Below are positions 8,036 through 16,504 of a stretch of DNA of 64,000 bases, in pieces. Within the stretch, counting starts at the first letter, position 1. Each line of letters starts with the position of its first letter. The notes beneath the pieces are model-generated. The model made no database searches. It saw only the letters and a program-made list of their open reading frames with translations, and had not been told where the DNA came from. This DNA is from J054 sp964613615 (GTDB lineage: Bacteria > Pseudomonadota > Gammaproteobacteria > Steroidobacterales > GCA-2729495): positions 1-64,000 of the forward strand of contig CAZTIB010000213.1 in NCBI GenBank assembly GCA_964613615.1. Reading direction: 5' to 3'. Both the position numbers and the translations under genes were made by a program.

Positions 8036-9046
8036 CTACGCAAGCCAGTCCTGCGTCAGTTCCAGGCTCACGTCCCACAACCGGGCGGCCATGGTCGCAT
8101 CTTCAGTGTGGCCGCCGACGCTGATCGGATTGCAGCCCTGAAAATAGTAGCCGCTGACGTCGGCCACCAGCGGGTTCGCGGCCAGGTAGCATTGTGTCGC
8201 AGCGCCCTGGTCCGGGCCTTTCATTAACAGCGGCCCGAGGATGTTGCCGAGAGTGACCAGCCAGCCCGGCGCGTGGCGGCCGACGTTGGTCAGCACCGCC
8301 CCCGGGTTCAGCGAGTTCGCCGTGGCCGGGGTTCCGGCGAAGCGCCGTGACAGCTCCAGGCAGAACAGCACATTGGCGAGCTTCGACTGTCCGTAGGCCC
8401 GGCGCGCATCGTAATCGCGCGCGCCCGACAGGTTGTCCCATTCGATACCCTCCGGCGCCGCCCACTTCAGCGCGCTGCTGGACACGGCTACCACCCGGCC
8501 CTGGGGCGCGGCCAGCACCTGGTCGAGCAGCAGGTTGGTCAGCAGGAAATGGCCCAGGTGATTGGTGACGAACTGTTTTTCCAGTCCGTAGTCCTGCTCC
8601 AGCTGGGGCAGCGCCATCACGCCGGCGTTACAGACGAGCGCGTCGACCGGCACGCCGAGGTTGCGAACCGTTGCCGCGCAAGCCGCCACCGTGTCGAAGT
8701 CCGTGAGTTCCAGCGCCACCGGTGTCGTGCGGCCGGTGACCGATGCACAGGCCCGTTCGGCCTTCTCCAGCGTGCGCCCGGTGCCGACGACGTGCGCACC
8801 ACGCATGGCCAGCACGCGCATGGTTTCCAGGCCGAGCCCGGAGGTCACGCCGGTGATCAGCACGGTGCGGCCGGTCAGGTCCAGCCCGGCAGTCACCTCT
8901 TCCGTCGTGGAATCGCCGTCAAAGGGCCCCAGCGATACGCCGGCCGGGCGGGCGGGCGGCGGCTTGCGGCGGCCCAGGCTCACGCCAGCGATACCGGCCA
9001 CGGCCAGGGCGGACAGCGCCAGTAAAACTCGTCTTCTGCTCGGCAT
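8036..9046 (-). CDS. short-chain dehydrogenase/reductase with N-terminal Tat-like or membrane signal
   Basis: A 336-residue SDR of the retinol dehydrogenase/WWOX-like type. The cofactor motif TGVTSGLG is at 65-72, NAG at 140-142, catalytic Ser at 190-191, and Tyr218/Lys222 form YxxxK. Unusually, the first 25 residues are SRRR followed by a hydrophobic alanine/leucine stretch, which looks like a twin-arginine or membrane-anchor signal, then a proline-rich spacer. Last gene of a four-gene minus-strand operon with three luciferase-like enzymes, 7 bases after the preceding stop. Probably oxidises or reduces an alcohol/ketone in the same pathway (inference). Confidence 0.85.
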   Translation of the reverse strand: MPSRRRVLLALSALAVAGIAGVSLGRRKPPPARPAGVSLGPFDGDSTTEEVTAGLDLTGRTVLITGVTSGLGLETMRVLAMRGAHVVGTGRTLEKAERACASVTGRTTPVALELTDFDTVAACAATVRNLGVPVDALVCNAGVMALPQLEQDYGLEKQFVTNHLGHFLLTNLLLDQVLAAPQGRVVAVSSSALKWAAPEGIEWDNLSGARDYDARRAYGQSKLANVLFCLELSRRFAGTPATANSLNPGAVLTNVGRHAPGWLVTLGNILGPLLMKGPDQGAATQCYLAANPLVADVSGYYFQGCNPISVGGHTEDATMAARLWDVSLELTQDWLA

Positions 9047-9053
9047 ATGTTTG

Positions 9054-10073
9054 TCACCCCGTGCCCTGTAGTGCGGGCAAGACCCGCTGTCCCAGCAATT
9101 TCACCGCTGCGCCGGGCTCTGCATACAGGCGCAGGGAGATTGCACTGAGCCCGGCCTTCGCATAGGCGCGCAGCTTGTCCACCTGCCGATCCAGGTCGGC
9201 AACGGTCCCGCACAGGGTCACATTGTCGACCAGCGCGTCCAGTATCGGGCCCGGCACACCGCGCACGTCGGCACTGCCGCTGCGGAAAGCCTCGATGAAC
9301 GCGTCGCGGTGATCCATAACCAGCTGTACCTCGTCGGGCTGCAGAAACTCTGCCAGCAGCCAGGGCCTGAAAATGCCGCGCAATAGTAGCCAGCGCCGCG
9401 CCTCGTTGCGCGCCTGGCTCAAGTCGTCGTAAACGTGCCAGGCCGTAAAGGCATTCGTGGCAAAGGTGGGCCGGCTGCGCGCGCGCCTTGCCAGTGCCGT
9501 ATCGAGGGTGGAGATCGCCGCCGCGGTCAGTGGTACCGGCATGTCGCTCATCATGATGCCGTCGGCCACGCGGGCGGCCATGCGCAGCATCTGGTCCTGG
9601 CTGGCGCCGACGAAAACCGGCGGGGCCGGCGCACTGAGCCAGCCCAGGCGCAGGTGCCTGACCTGGTACAGCTCGCCGGCGTAGTTAACGACATCACCCG
9701 TCGCGGCGGCCCGCACGATGTCCACGCATTCCGCAACGGCCCGCACCCGCCGCGTGGGCTCGATGCCGAGGGCTTCCAGCGCTTCGCCACCGCCGCCCAC
9801 TACCAGGCGCGCGCGGCCGCCCGCCAGCTCGTTCAGAGTCAGGAAGCTCGCCGCGATGCGCGCCGGGTGCGTGTCGAAGGGATTCACGGCGACGGGACCC
9901 AGCAACAGCCGTGACGTAGCGCGCGCGAGTACGGACAGGTTCGTGAACGGATCGCGGGAGTCCAGCAGGCTCGATACCCACACCCCGCGAATGCCGTGTT
10001 GCTCGGCCAGCTGACCGAGCTCCGCGAGTTCGTCCGCACTGGCCCGGGTGTCGAGAATCAGGTCGACCTGCAT
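9054..10073 (-). CDS. luciferase-like (LLM) F420-dependent-type oxidoreductase, subfamily A
   Basis: A 339-residue TIM-barrel enzyme of the luciferase-like monooxygenase superfamily, many members of which transfer hydride from reduced F420. Landmarks are VWVSSLLDSRDPF near the N-terminus, GPVAVNPFDTHP and the glycine-rich GGRARLVVGGGGEAL. These segments closely match the proteins at 21.7 kb and 45.1 kb, so the three form one paralogous subfamily. The ATG at 10073 is preferred; a TTG two codons earlier is possible. Third gene of the minus-strand operon. F420 rather than FMN use is inferred from the nearby F420 operon. Confidence 0.85.
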   Translation of the reverse strand: MQVDLILDTRASADELAELGQLAEQHGIRGVWVSSLLDSRDPFTNLSVLARATSRLLLGPVAVNPFDTHPARIAASFLTLNELAGGRARLVVGGGGEALEALGIEPTRRVRAVAECVDIVRAAATGDVVNYAGELYQVRHLRLGWLSAPAPPVFVGASQDQMLRMAARVADGIMMSDMPVPLTAAAISTLDTALARRARSRPTFATNAFTAWHVYDDLSQARNEARRWLLLRGIFRPWLLAEFLQPDEVQLVMDHRDAFIEAFRSGSADVRGVPGPILDALVDNVTLCGTVADLDRQVDKLRAYAKAGLSAISLRLYAEPGAAVKLLGQRVLPALQGTG

Positions 10074-10079
10074 TGGCAA

Positions 10080-11030
10080 TCAGCGCAACAGCGGGATGAC
10101 CTCGCCGGCCAGCGCTTCCATCTGCTCGACGAAATCCCAGAGGGGATTCAGCACAATCATCCCGGCACCGGCTTCGAGGACCGGCCGCAGACCTTCAGCC
10201 ACCTGCTCGGGCGAACCCCAGGCGCAGATGTCGGCCACGAAGTTCGGATTGGCCTGCACCATCCACGGGTAGCGCGCCTCGAAGAATTCGTCGAGCCGGC
10301 GCTTCGCGCGCCCGGCGTCCTTGTCGACGGCCAGGTACACGCGCTTGGAAATGGGAAAACTCGCCGGGTCGCGCTTTTCTGCTGCCAGGAAACGCTGCAG
10401 CTGCGTCACATTCGAGGCGAAATCCTGGGTCGTCGTGGGTCCGGCACCCATGTAACCGTCGGCCAACCGCACCGCGCGCTTCAGCGCTTTGGGATGCTGG
10501 CCGCCGAACCAGACGGGCAGCGAGGGTTTCTGGACCGGCTTCGGTTCCATCGCCGCGTTGTTCAGCGTGTAGAACTCGCCGTGGTAAGTCACCGTCTCCT
10601 GCGTCCACAGCGCGCGCATGATTTCCAGGCCTTCATTGAAACGCCGCAGCGCTTCATCCGCGCGGGTACCGAAAATCCCGAAGTAGTTGTCGCCGGCAAA
10701 CACCGGGCCGAGGCCGATACCGAGTATCGCCCGCCCGTTGCTCATGTTGTCGAGGGTGCTGAAGTTCTTCGCGAGCTGCGGGGCATTGCGGATCGGAAAC
10801 ACGATGACTGACACGCCTAGCCGAATTTGTTCAGTGACGGCCGCGGCATAGCAGAGCAAGCTGACAGACTCCATCAGCGGCACGTCGCCGGCCACCTGGT
10901 CCTGCACCCACGCGCTGTCGAAATCCAGTTCCTCCGCCCGGCGCAAGGTGGCCTTGACCAGCTCCATATCGGCCCGGCCGTTCATGAATACCTGTGGCAC
11001 CGGAATCCCGAAGGTGGGACTGCCTGTCAC
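10080..11030 (-). CDS. LLM-class F420-dependent-type oxidoreductase
   Basis: A 316-residue luciferase-like enzyme. Landmarks are FDSAWVQDQVAGD, the strand VTEQIRLGVSV, NMSNGRAILGIGLG and the PVWFGGQHPKAL segment typical of F420-dependent LLM proteins. It belongs to a different branch from the gene immediately downstream. Translation starts with GTG overlapping the stop of the preceding LLM gene (GTGA). Reaction and substrate unknown; a C=C, C=O or C=N hydride transfer is the usual chemistry of the family. Confidence 0.85.
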   Translation of the reverse strand: MTGSPTFGIPVPQVFMNGRADMELVKATLRRAEELDFDSAWVQDQVAGDVPLMESVSLLCYAAAVTEQIRLGVSVIVFPIRNAPQLAKNFSTLDNMSNGRAILGIGLGPVFAGDNYFGIFGTRADEALRRFNEGLEIMRALWTQETVTYHGEFYTLNNAAMEPKPVQKPSLPVWFGGQHPKALKRAVRLADGYMGAGPTTTQDFASNVTQLQRFLAAEKRDPASFPISKRVYLAVDKDAGRAKRRLDEFFEARYPWMVQANPNFVADICAWGSPEQVAEGLRPVLEAGAGMIVLNPLWDFVEQMEALAGEVIPLLR

Positions 11031-12067
11031 AGTAACTCTTCGGCCAGCAGCTGCAGGGCCTCGGCCGATGCACCGCCCACCAGCAGTGAACCGACCTCAC
11101 CGCGTGCGCCGGCGTCGCGCCAGCGTTGCAGGTGATCGCGAATCCTGGCGGCCGGGCCTACCAATGCGCAATCGTCGATCAGCTCGGCCGGCACGGCTGC
11201 CGCCGCCTCGGCCTTGCGTCCGGACAGGAACAGGTCCTGGATCTGCGCGGCCTGTTCTTCGTAGCCCATCCGCGCCGCGTACATGGCGTAGAAATTCTTC
11301 GTCTTCGGGCCCATACCGCCGATGTACAGGGCGAGGTGCTGGCGCACCGGTTGCCGGCAGGCTTCCACGTCGTCGCCGAGCACCACGTAGACCAGCGGCG
11401 CCACATCGAAGTCCGCCAGCGTCTTGTTACCCTCGGCCTTCGCGAAGCCTTCTTCGAGGAACGGGCCCAGCAGTTCGAAGCGATCCGGATTCATCCAGAT
11501 CGGGAACACCCCGTCCGCCAGCTCACCGGCGGCGCGCAGTCCGTTCGGCGTAATCGCCGCGGTGTAGATCGGCAGCGCCGGGTTGCCGCGCAATACGCCT
11601 TTCATCGGCCTGCCCAGGCCGCTGGCGCCTTCGCCGGTGTACGGAACCTGGTAGTGAAAGCCCGCGTGCTCCAGCGGCGCCTTGCGGGCCAGTATCTGGC
11701 GGATGATGGCGATGTATTCGCGGGTGCGAGTCAACGGCCGTCCATAGGGTACGCCGTACCAACCCTCGACCACCTGCGGACCGGACGGACCCAACCCCAG
11801 CAGGAAACGGCCGCCGGACAGCGCGTCGAGGGTCATGGCCGTCATCGCGGCACAGGTGGGGGTACGGGCAGGCATCTGCATGATTGCGGTGCCCACCTTG
11901 ATGCGCTCGGTGCGTGCGAGTATCCAGGCGGCCGGCGTCACGGCGTCCGTGCTGTAAGCCTCGGAGGTCCACACCGAGTCGAAGCCCAGGCGCTCCGCCT
12001 CCAGGACCAGGTCCATGGGCAGGCTGACCTGGGCCGGCGAGTAGCCGGCCATCAATCCAAGTTTCAA
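11027..12067 (-). CDS. LLM-class F420-dependent-type oxidoreductase, first gene of operon
   Basis: A 346-residue luciferase-like enzyme of the type commonly annotated as F420-dependent: it starts MKLGLMAGYS and has FDSVWTSEAYSTDA, IKVGTAIMQMPAR, GGRFLLGLGPSGPQVVEGW and YGRPLTRTREYI. These are the best-conserved F420-type LLM signatures in the window. It heads the operon LLM-LLM-LLM-SDR on the minus strand. Overlap with the next gene is four bases. Confidence 0.88.
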   Translation of the reverse strand: MKLGLMAGYSPAQVSLPMDLVLEAERLGFDSVWTSEAYSTDAVTPAAWILARTERIKVGTAIMQMPARTPTCAAMTAMTLDALSGGRFLLGLGPSGPQVVEGWYGVPYGRPLTRTREYIAIIRQILARKAPLEHAGFHYQVPYTGEGASGLGRPMKGVLRGNPALPIYTAAITPNGLRAAGELADGVFPIWMNPDRFELLGPFLEEGFAKAEGNKTLADFDVAPLVYVVLGDDVEACRQPVRQHLALYIGGMGPKTKNFYAMYAARMGYEEQAAQIQDLFLSGRKAEAAAAVPAELIDDCALVGPAARIRDHLQRWRDAGARGEVGSLLVGGASAEALQLLAEELL

Positions 12068-12117
12068 GTGCTGCGGCCTCCGTAACCAGGCCGCGTCAGT
12101 TTAGCCGATCAGCCGCA

Positions 12118-12759
12118 TCAACCGTCGACCGCCAGGTCGGAACTCCGGCGGCGGGGCGGCGTGTCGTCAATGAGGTCTTCGTGGCGGCGCCGCGGCGTCG
12201 GCTCTGGCTCTGGCGCTGACCCCGTTTCCTTATGGGCTTCCTGCAGTCGTTGCAGTTCGCACAGCCGCTCGGTCAGTTCCTCGCGTTCGGAGGCCAGCTG
12301 GCTGATTTCATCATTGATCGCATCGCTGCCGGCCTGGGCGAGACTGAGTTCGGTTTCCATGTCGCGCAGCTGAACCTGGGTGCGAATGCCCTGCTCGGCC
12401 CGCGAACTGAGTTCATTGCGCAGACCCTGGGTCTTCTCGCATTCGCCCTTCAGCTGTTCGCGCAGATCGGCAATCTGGTCCGTGGCTTCGCGCAGTTCAC
12501 CACCGCGTTCGTCCAGCTCTGCCTGCAACTCGCCGCGGCCCTGCTTCAACTCGGTCAGCTCGGCTTCGGTCTGCTCCAGCTGCTTGCGCGCGACGCGGAG
12601 ATCCGCTTCCACGGCCCGCAAGTGGCGATCGCGGTCGACATCGCCCTTGACGGCCGCTGGCGCTTTGCGCCCGAGGAGCGCGCCAAGCTTCGCCAGCACG
12701 TAACCCAGCAAGAAGGCCAGCGCTGCCAGAACCAGTGGCATTTCCAGCAAATTCGACAT
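12118..12759 (-). CDS. membrane-anchored coiled-coil protein of unknown function
   Basis: A 213-residue protein with one N-terminal transmembrane segment (about residues 5-25), then a long charged heptad-like coiled coil from about 45 to 170 rich in Glu, Leu, Arg and Gln, and a C-terminal tail with paired RRR clusters separated by acidic DLIDD. No enzyme motif. The ATG at 12759 is preferred over a GTG four codons upstream. It lies 50 bases upstream of the LLM operon on the same strand and could be co-transcribed, but nothing links it to F420 chemistry. Confidence 0.7.
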   Translation of the reverse strand: MSNLLEMPLVLAALAFLLGYVLAKLGALLGRKAPAAVKGDVDRDRHLRAVEADLRVARKQLEQTEAELTELKQGRGELQAELDERGGELREATDQIADLREQLKGECEKTQGLRNELSSRAEQGIRTQVQLRDMETELSLAQAGSDAINDEISQLASEREELTERLCELQRLQEAHKETGSAPEPEPTPRRRHEDLIDDTPPRRRSSDLAVDG

Positions 12760-12916
12760 AAGCCAGGGCACGTCGTCATCAGGACTACGCCAACATACTG
12801 GAAGGTCGCGGAATCGGGCTGCGCGGCAGGTCTCACTTCGCGACGCCGCGTCGTGGCCTGGCGGCTGGCCTAGCGGGGGGAAGGCGGGTGATCGGCGTGT
12901 GGGCCTGCCTTTTAGC

Positions 12917-13759
12917 CTAAGGGGTGGAGGGCCTGGCCGTCAGCTTGTCCGGATAGTTCCGCTCTACGAAATCCAGCAGCTCGCGGGGGTATTGCTCCAC
13001 GCTGTCGAGCTTGCGCGCCGGCCCCACCCACATCGCATGACCGCCAAGATCGCCCATGGCCATCCACGGCAGGTAGGGCGATATGTAAGTCGGCGTCGCC
13101 GTCGTATAGACCTTCGGCAGGTCGGGGTCATGTAGTTCACTGAGCAGCCCGCGCACCAGCTGGTGTTCGCCGCGCGGCTGGCCGGGTGGGTAGGCCCGGC
13201 GCATGGTCAGCCAGACATGCTCGCCGGAGTCCCGCCATTCCAGCAGTCGCTGGATCTGCGGTTCATCGGGCAGGGGCCGTTCGTCGTCCGAGCGCTTGAA
13301 GCCGTACTTCGAGTAGATGTAGTAGGCCTTCACGTTGATCGTATTGCCCACCACTTCCCGGCGCTTGCCGTTGAAGGGATTGGTAAACACCTCGATGCGC
13401 TTGCCGGTGTCCCGATCGCGGAAGAAGCTGACCGTCGCGGAATAGGCGTGATAACTGCCATCCGGCTGGCGTTCGTAGTAGTCGATCTCCGAGCCTTCGA
13501 AGTCCACCAGCGGTCGCGGACCCTGTCCCGGCAGCACCGCGTAAATAGTGCCGTAGTACCAGTGCGGCACATCCTCGGCAATCAGGCTGCCGCGCATCTT
13601 GATCATCGCCGTCAGCGCGTCGTCGGGATCGTCCAGATCCAGCGTGCGACGCACATCGGCGGCGCCCGGATCCGGTAGCAGCGCGCCGGCACCGGTGGCT
13701 GCGGCCAGACCAAGGAACTGGCGGCGCGTGTAAGGACTTCTCGCGAACATAGTCTTCAT
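12917..13759 (-). CDS. Tat-exported DUF1838-family protein
   Basis: A 280-residue protein with a clear twin-arginine signal (TRRQFLGLAA at 11-20, followed by an Ala/Gly hydrophobic core), so it is predicted to be folded in the cytosol, perhaps around a cofactor, and exported. The mature part matches DUF1838 as I remember it: FEGSEIDYYERQPDG, a central FTNPFNGKRREV and a C-terminal YLPWMAMGDLGGHAMW ending in LLDFVERNYPDKLTARP. The same blocks occur in the protein at 19.0 kb. The start ATG overlaps the PQQ dehydrogenase stop by four bases, so the two are coupled. Function unknown. Confidence 0.75.
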   Translation of the reverse strand: MKTMFARSPYTRRQFLGLAAATGAGALLPDPGAADVRRTLDLDDPDDALTAMIKMRGSLIAEDVPHWYYGTIYAVLPGQGPRPLVDFEGSEIDYYERQPDGSYHAYSATVSFFRDRDTGKRIEVFTNPFNGKRREVVGNTINVKAYYIYSKYGFKRSDDERPLPDEPQIQRLLEWRDSGEHVWLTMRRAYPPGQPRGEHQLVRGLLSELHDPDLPKVYTTATPTYISPYLPWMAMGDLGGHAMWVGPARKLDSVEQYPRELLDFVERNYPDKLTARPSTP

Positions 13760-15738
13760 TCCGGCAGTGCGTAGGCCAACAGATAGTCGTCGATGCCCTG
13801 GGCGTAATACCAGCTGTGACCGCCGGCCGCGAACACGACAAACTGGCGGCCGTTCGCGGTATACGTCATCGGTGTCGCCTGGGCCGAGGTGGGCGCTTTC
13901 ACCTGCCACAGCTCTTCGCCTGTATCGATGTCGTAGGCGCGAATGCGCGAATCCGAAGTGGCGCCGATGAATATCAGCCCGCCGGCCGTGACGATGGGTC
14001 CGCCGGCAGACGGCGTGCCGAAATTCAGTGGAATCGGCACCGGCATCAGCTTGTCGAGCACGCCGAAAGGCACTTTCCATTTGATTTCGCCGACGGCCAT
14101 ATCCACGGCCACCAACATGTTCCACGGTGGCGCCGTGCACGGGCTGAACGACGGCGAAAACAGCGGGCCCTGCTCCACTGCGTAGGGCGTGCCGCCGATA
14201 TAACCCGGACCCTGCATCGGTGCGCCCGCACCCGGCTTGCTGGCTTGCACCGGGTCCACGTCTTCACGGGGCAACAGTTTTACGTAGTACGGAATCTGCG
14301 ATACCGGCGTGATCAGCAGGTTGCGCTGCGGGTCGAAGGCGCCGCCGCCCCAGTTACTGCCACCCCCCGGCTGCGGAAACATCAGCGTGCCGGTGCTCAG
14401 CATCATCGGTTCGTAGTGACCGCCGTGGCGCAGCGACTTGATCTTGCGCCGGCAGGCTATACGGTCGAACACCGTGAAGCCCCACGCGTCGTCGGGGGAA
14501 ATCTGGTTGCGGACTAACACCGGCGGCTTGACCGGAAAGGGCTGTGTCGGCGACAGGATCTCGCCGGGCACGTCCGTGTCCGTGGGCACCGGGCGCTCTT
14601 CAATGGGGAACAGCGGTTCGCCGGTTTCCCGGTTGAAGATGAACACCATGCCGGTCTTGACCAGCTGAATGACGGCCGGAATGGTTTCGCCATTGCGGCG
14701 GACGTCCACGACGATGGGCGGTGACCCCACGTCCCGGTCCCATACGTCGTGGTGCAGTGTCTGGAAATGCCAGACGACCTCACCGGTGGAGCCACGCAAC
14801 GCGATTATGGAATTAGCGTAACGATTGTCGCCCGGACGATGCACGCCCCAGTAATTCGGCGCCGGACTGGCAGTGGGAATGAATAACAGGTCACGCTCGT
14901 TATCGACGGACATCGGCGTCCAGTTGTTGCCGCCACCGACCTCCGGGGGCGTGGGTTCCAGCCCGGTGGCAGCGTCGCGTACGAGGGGATCGAAGCTCCA
15001 GCGCAGCTGCCCGGTACGCGCATCGAAACCACGAATGGCGCCGTTTACTGAATTCGCGCTTTCAAACTTGTTCGACGTGGAACTGACTGCCACCACATCG
15101 CCAACCACCGCCGGCGGCGACAGCAACTGGGTGGCCTCTACACCCTCGGCGGGAACGGTCGCGCGGATCAGGGTATCCACGTCAACGGAACCCGCCTCGC
15201 CGAAGTCTGAGCACGCAACGCCGGTGGCGGCATCGATGGCTATCAGGCGCTTGTCCGCCGTGGCGATATACAGCCTGGAACTGCAGGACTCTTCAGGGTC
15301 CGGTGCCGCTGACTGCCAGAGCGCCACGCCCTTGCACTTGAAGCGACCGGCTAAAGGCCGCTTGTCGATGTCGGGGTCATAGCGCCAGCGCTCAACACCG
15401 GTGGCCGCATCCAGCGCCATCACGCGGGTGAAGGGATCACAGACCACGAGGTGCCCGCCGGCACTCTCCGGCAACAGAATCGGGGTGGCCTGAAAATCAA
15501 TGAATGGGCGCAGCTCCGGATGCGCCTTTACCGCGCCGGTGCGGTAGGTCCACGCGAGTTCGAGATCCGTCACGTTGGCGCGGTTAATCTGCTCCAGCGG
15601 CGAGTAGCGGCTGCCACCCACGTCGCCGCCGTAAGCGGGCCAGCCCTGCGCGTTTATCATCGGCGCCATCGTCAACAGCCAGAGTGTCAACGGCCAGGTT
15701 ATCGCCCGCAGCATGGGGCGCCGTGTGGAGTTAGTCAT
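13756..15738 (-). CDS. periplasmic PQQ-dependent dehydrogenase (membrane glucose dehydrogenase-like)
   Basis: A 660-residue quinoprotein oxidising an alcohol or sugar and passing electrons to the respiratory chain. A Sec signal peptide ends near residue 30 (MINA-QGWP). Family motifs: AWTYRTGAV at 62-70, GGGNNWTPMSVD at 268-279, and HHDVWDRDVGSPP at 329-341, which contains the catalytic-aspartate region of mGDH (DLWDMD in E. coli Gcd). Unlike Gcd it has no five-helix membrane domain, so it should be soluble in the periplasm. Preceded by an AGGAACAGGGG ribosome site. Coupled to the DUF1838 gene. Substrate unknown. Confidence 0.88.
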   Translation of the reverse strand: MTNSTRRPMLRAITWPLTLWLLTMAPMINAQGWPAYGGDVGGSRYSPLEQINRANVTDLELAWTYRTGAVKAHPELRPFIDFQATPILLPESAGGHLVVCDPFTRVMALDAATGVERWRYDPDIDKRPLAGRFKCKGVALWQSAAPDPEESCSSRLYIATADKRLIAIDAATGVACSDFGEAGSVDVDTLIRATVPAEGVEATQLLSPPAVVGDVVAVSSTSNKFESANSVNGAIRGFDARTGQLRWSFDPLVRDAATGLEPTPPEVGGGNNWTPMSVDNERDLLFIPTASPAPNYWGVHRPGDNRYANSIIALRGSTGEVVWHFQTLHHDVWDRDVGSPPIVVDVRRNGETIPAVIQLVKTGMVFIFNRETGEPLFPIEERPVPTDTDVPGEILSPTQPFPVKPPVLVRNQISPDDAWGFTVFDRIACRRKIKSLRHGGHYEPMMLSTGTLMFPQPGGGSNWGGGAFDPQRNLLITPVSQIPYYVKLLPREDVDPVQASKPGAGAPMQGPGYIGGTPYAVEQGPLFSPSFSPCTAPPWNMLVAVDMAVGEIKWKVPFGVLDKLMPVPIPLNFGTPSAGGPIVTAGGLIFIGATSDSRIRAYDIDTGEELWQVKAPTSAQATPMTYTANGRQFVVFAAGGHSWYYAQGIDDYLLAYALPE

Positions 15739-15796
15739 CCCCTGTTCCTGAAGATCAACGGCAGGCCATTAATCACGCCTGCGGCGAGAGCTGCCA

Positions 15797-16336
15797 TCAG
15801 GCGCCCGGAGTGCAGGCAAGGGGGAAGTGCTCGGTGATGAGCATCAGCGGCTCACCCCCGGCAATGATCCGGTACGTCCGTGTCAGGCAACTCATCGCGT
15901 CACCCTCGCCCAGTTGCCGCGGCAGGTCGTGCAACGTTTCCATGCCGAACCACAACGCTTCACGACGCGATTCCAGCGCCGCATTCAGCAAGATCTTCCC
16001 CAGTCCACCCGTTTCACGGTTCAGCGCTGCACGCATGTCTGCAGACAGGCGTCCGGGCAACAGCAAGGATTCCGCATAGACGTAGAGTTTCTGCGTGCCG
16101 GCGCCAGCCAGGGCAGCACGCCGCTGCAGCACCTCGGCATCGCTTTCACACGCGAGCCAACGGGCGGCATCGCCTGCACGAACAGCGGCCTGATCGAGGA
16201 CCCGGATCAGGACCGGCTCCATCGCGTAAGCTTCGATGAACTGCGTGACGGTGCCATCGATCGTGAGCAGCGCCCGCTGGAACGCCGACAGGCCTGAAGG
16301 ACTAACATCAGTCAGTGTGGCTGGACGCGCGTGCAT
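15797..16336 (-). CDS. chorismate lyase-like protein (DUF98/UbiC-like fold)
   Basis: A 179-residue protein resembling the chorismate lyase family of the Rv2949c/PF01947 type: LLTIDGTVTQFIEA at 23-36, then EPVLIRVLDQ, a central LLLPGRLSADMRAAL, and an ITEHFP end. Such proteins release 4-hydroxybenzoate and pyruvate from chorismate, or bind similar aromatic acids. The ATG at 16336 is chosen because the family begins just before the IDGTVT motif; a longer frame upstream is not conserved. It heads a minus-strand group with the PQQ dehydrogenase and the Tat DUF1838 gene and is divergent from the large plus-strand operon. Confidence 0.65.
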   Translation of the reverse strand: MHARPATLTDVSPSGLSAFQRALLTIDGTVTQFIEAYAMEPVLIRVLDQAAVRAGDAARWLACESDAEVLQRRAALAGAGTQKLYVYAESLLLPGRLSADMRAALNRETGGLGKILLNAALESRREALWFGMETLHDLPRQLGEGDAMSCLTRTYRIIAGGEPLMLITEHFPLACTPGA

Positions 16337-16504
16337 CGCGACGAAAATGTCGGCCGTTGGATCGAAGGCCTGAGCCTCGGCAATTGAAGCGGGACGGTTC
16401 AAACAACTACGCCGCTGCGACGGGGCTGCGACTATAGCAGAGGGCCTCGTCAGCGAGCCTATACTGTCGGCCCGGCAATCCCTGACCGCAAAGGAGCCTA
16501 CGAC

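Noticed and set aside
13760..14140. Upstream extension of the Tat DUF1838 gene into the PQQ dehydrogenase
   Set aside because: The Tat signal starts exactly at the later ATG, which overlaps the dehydrogenase stop in the usual ATGA fashion.
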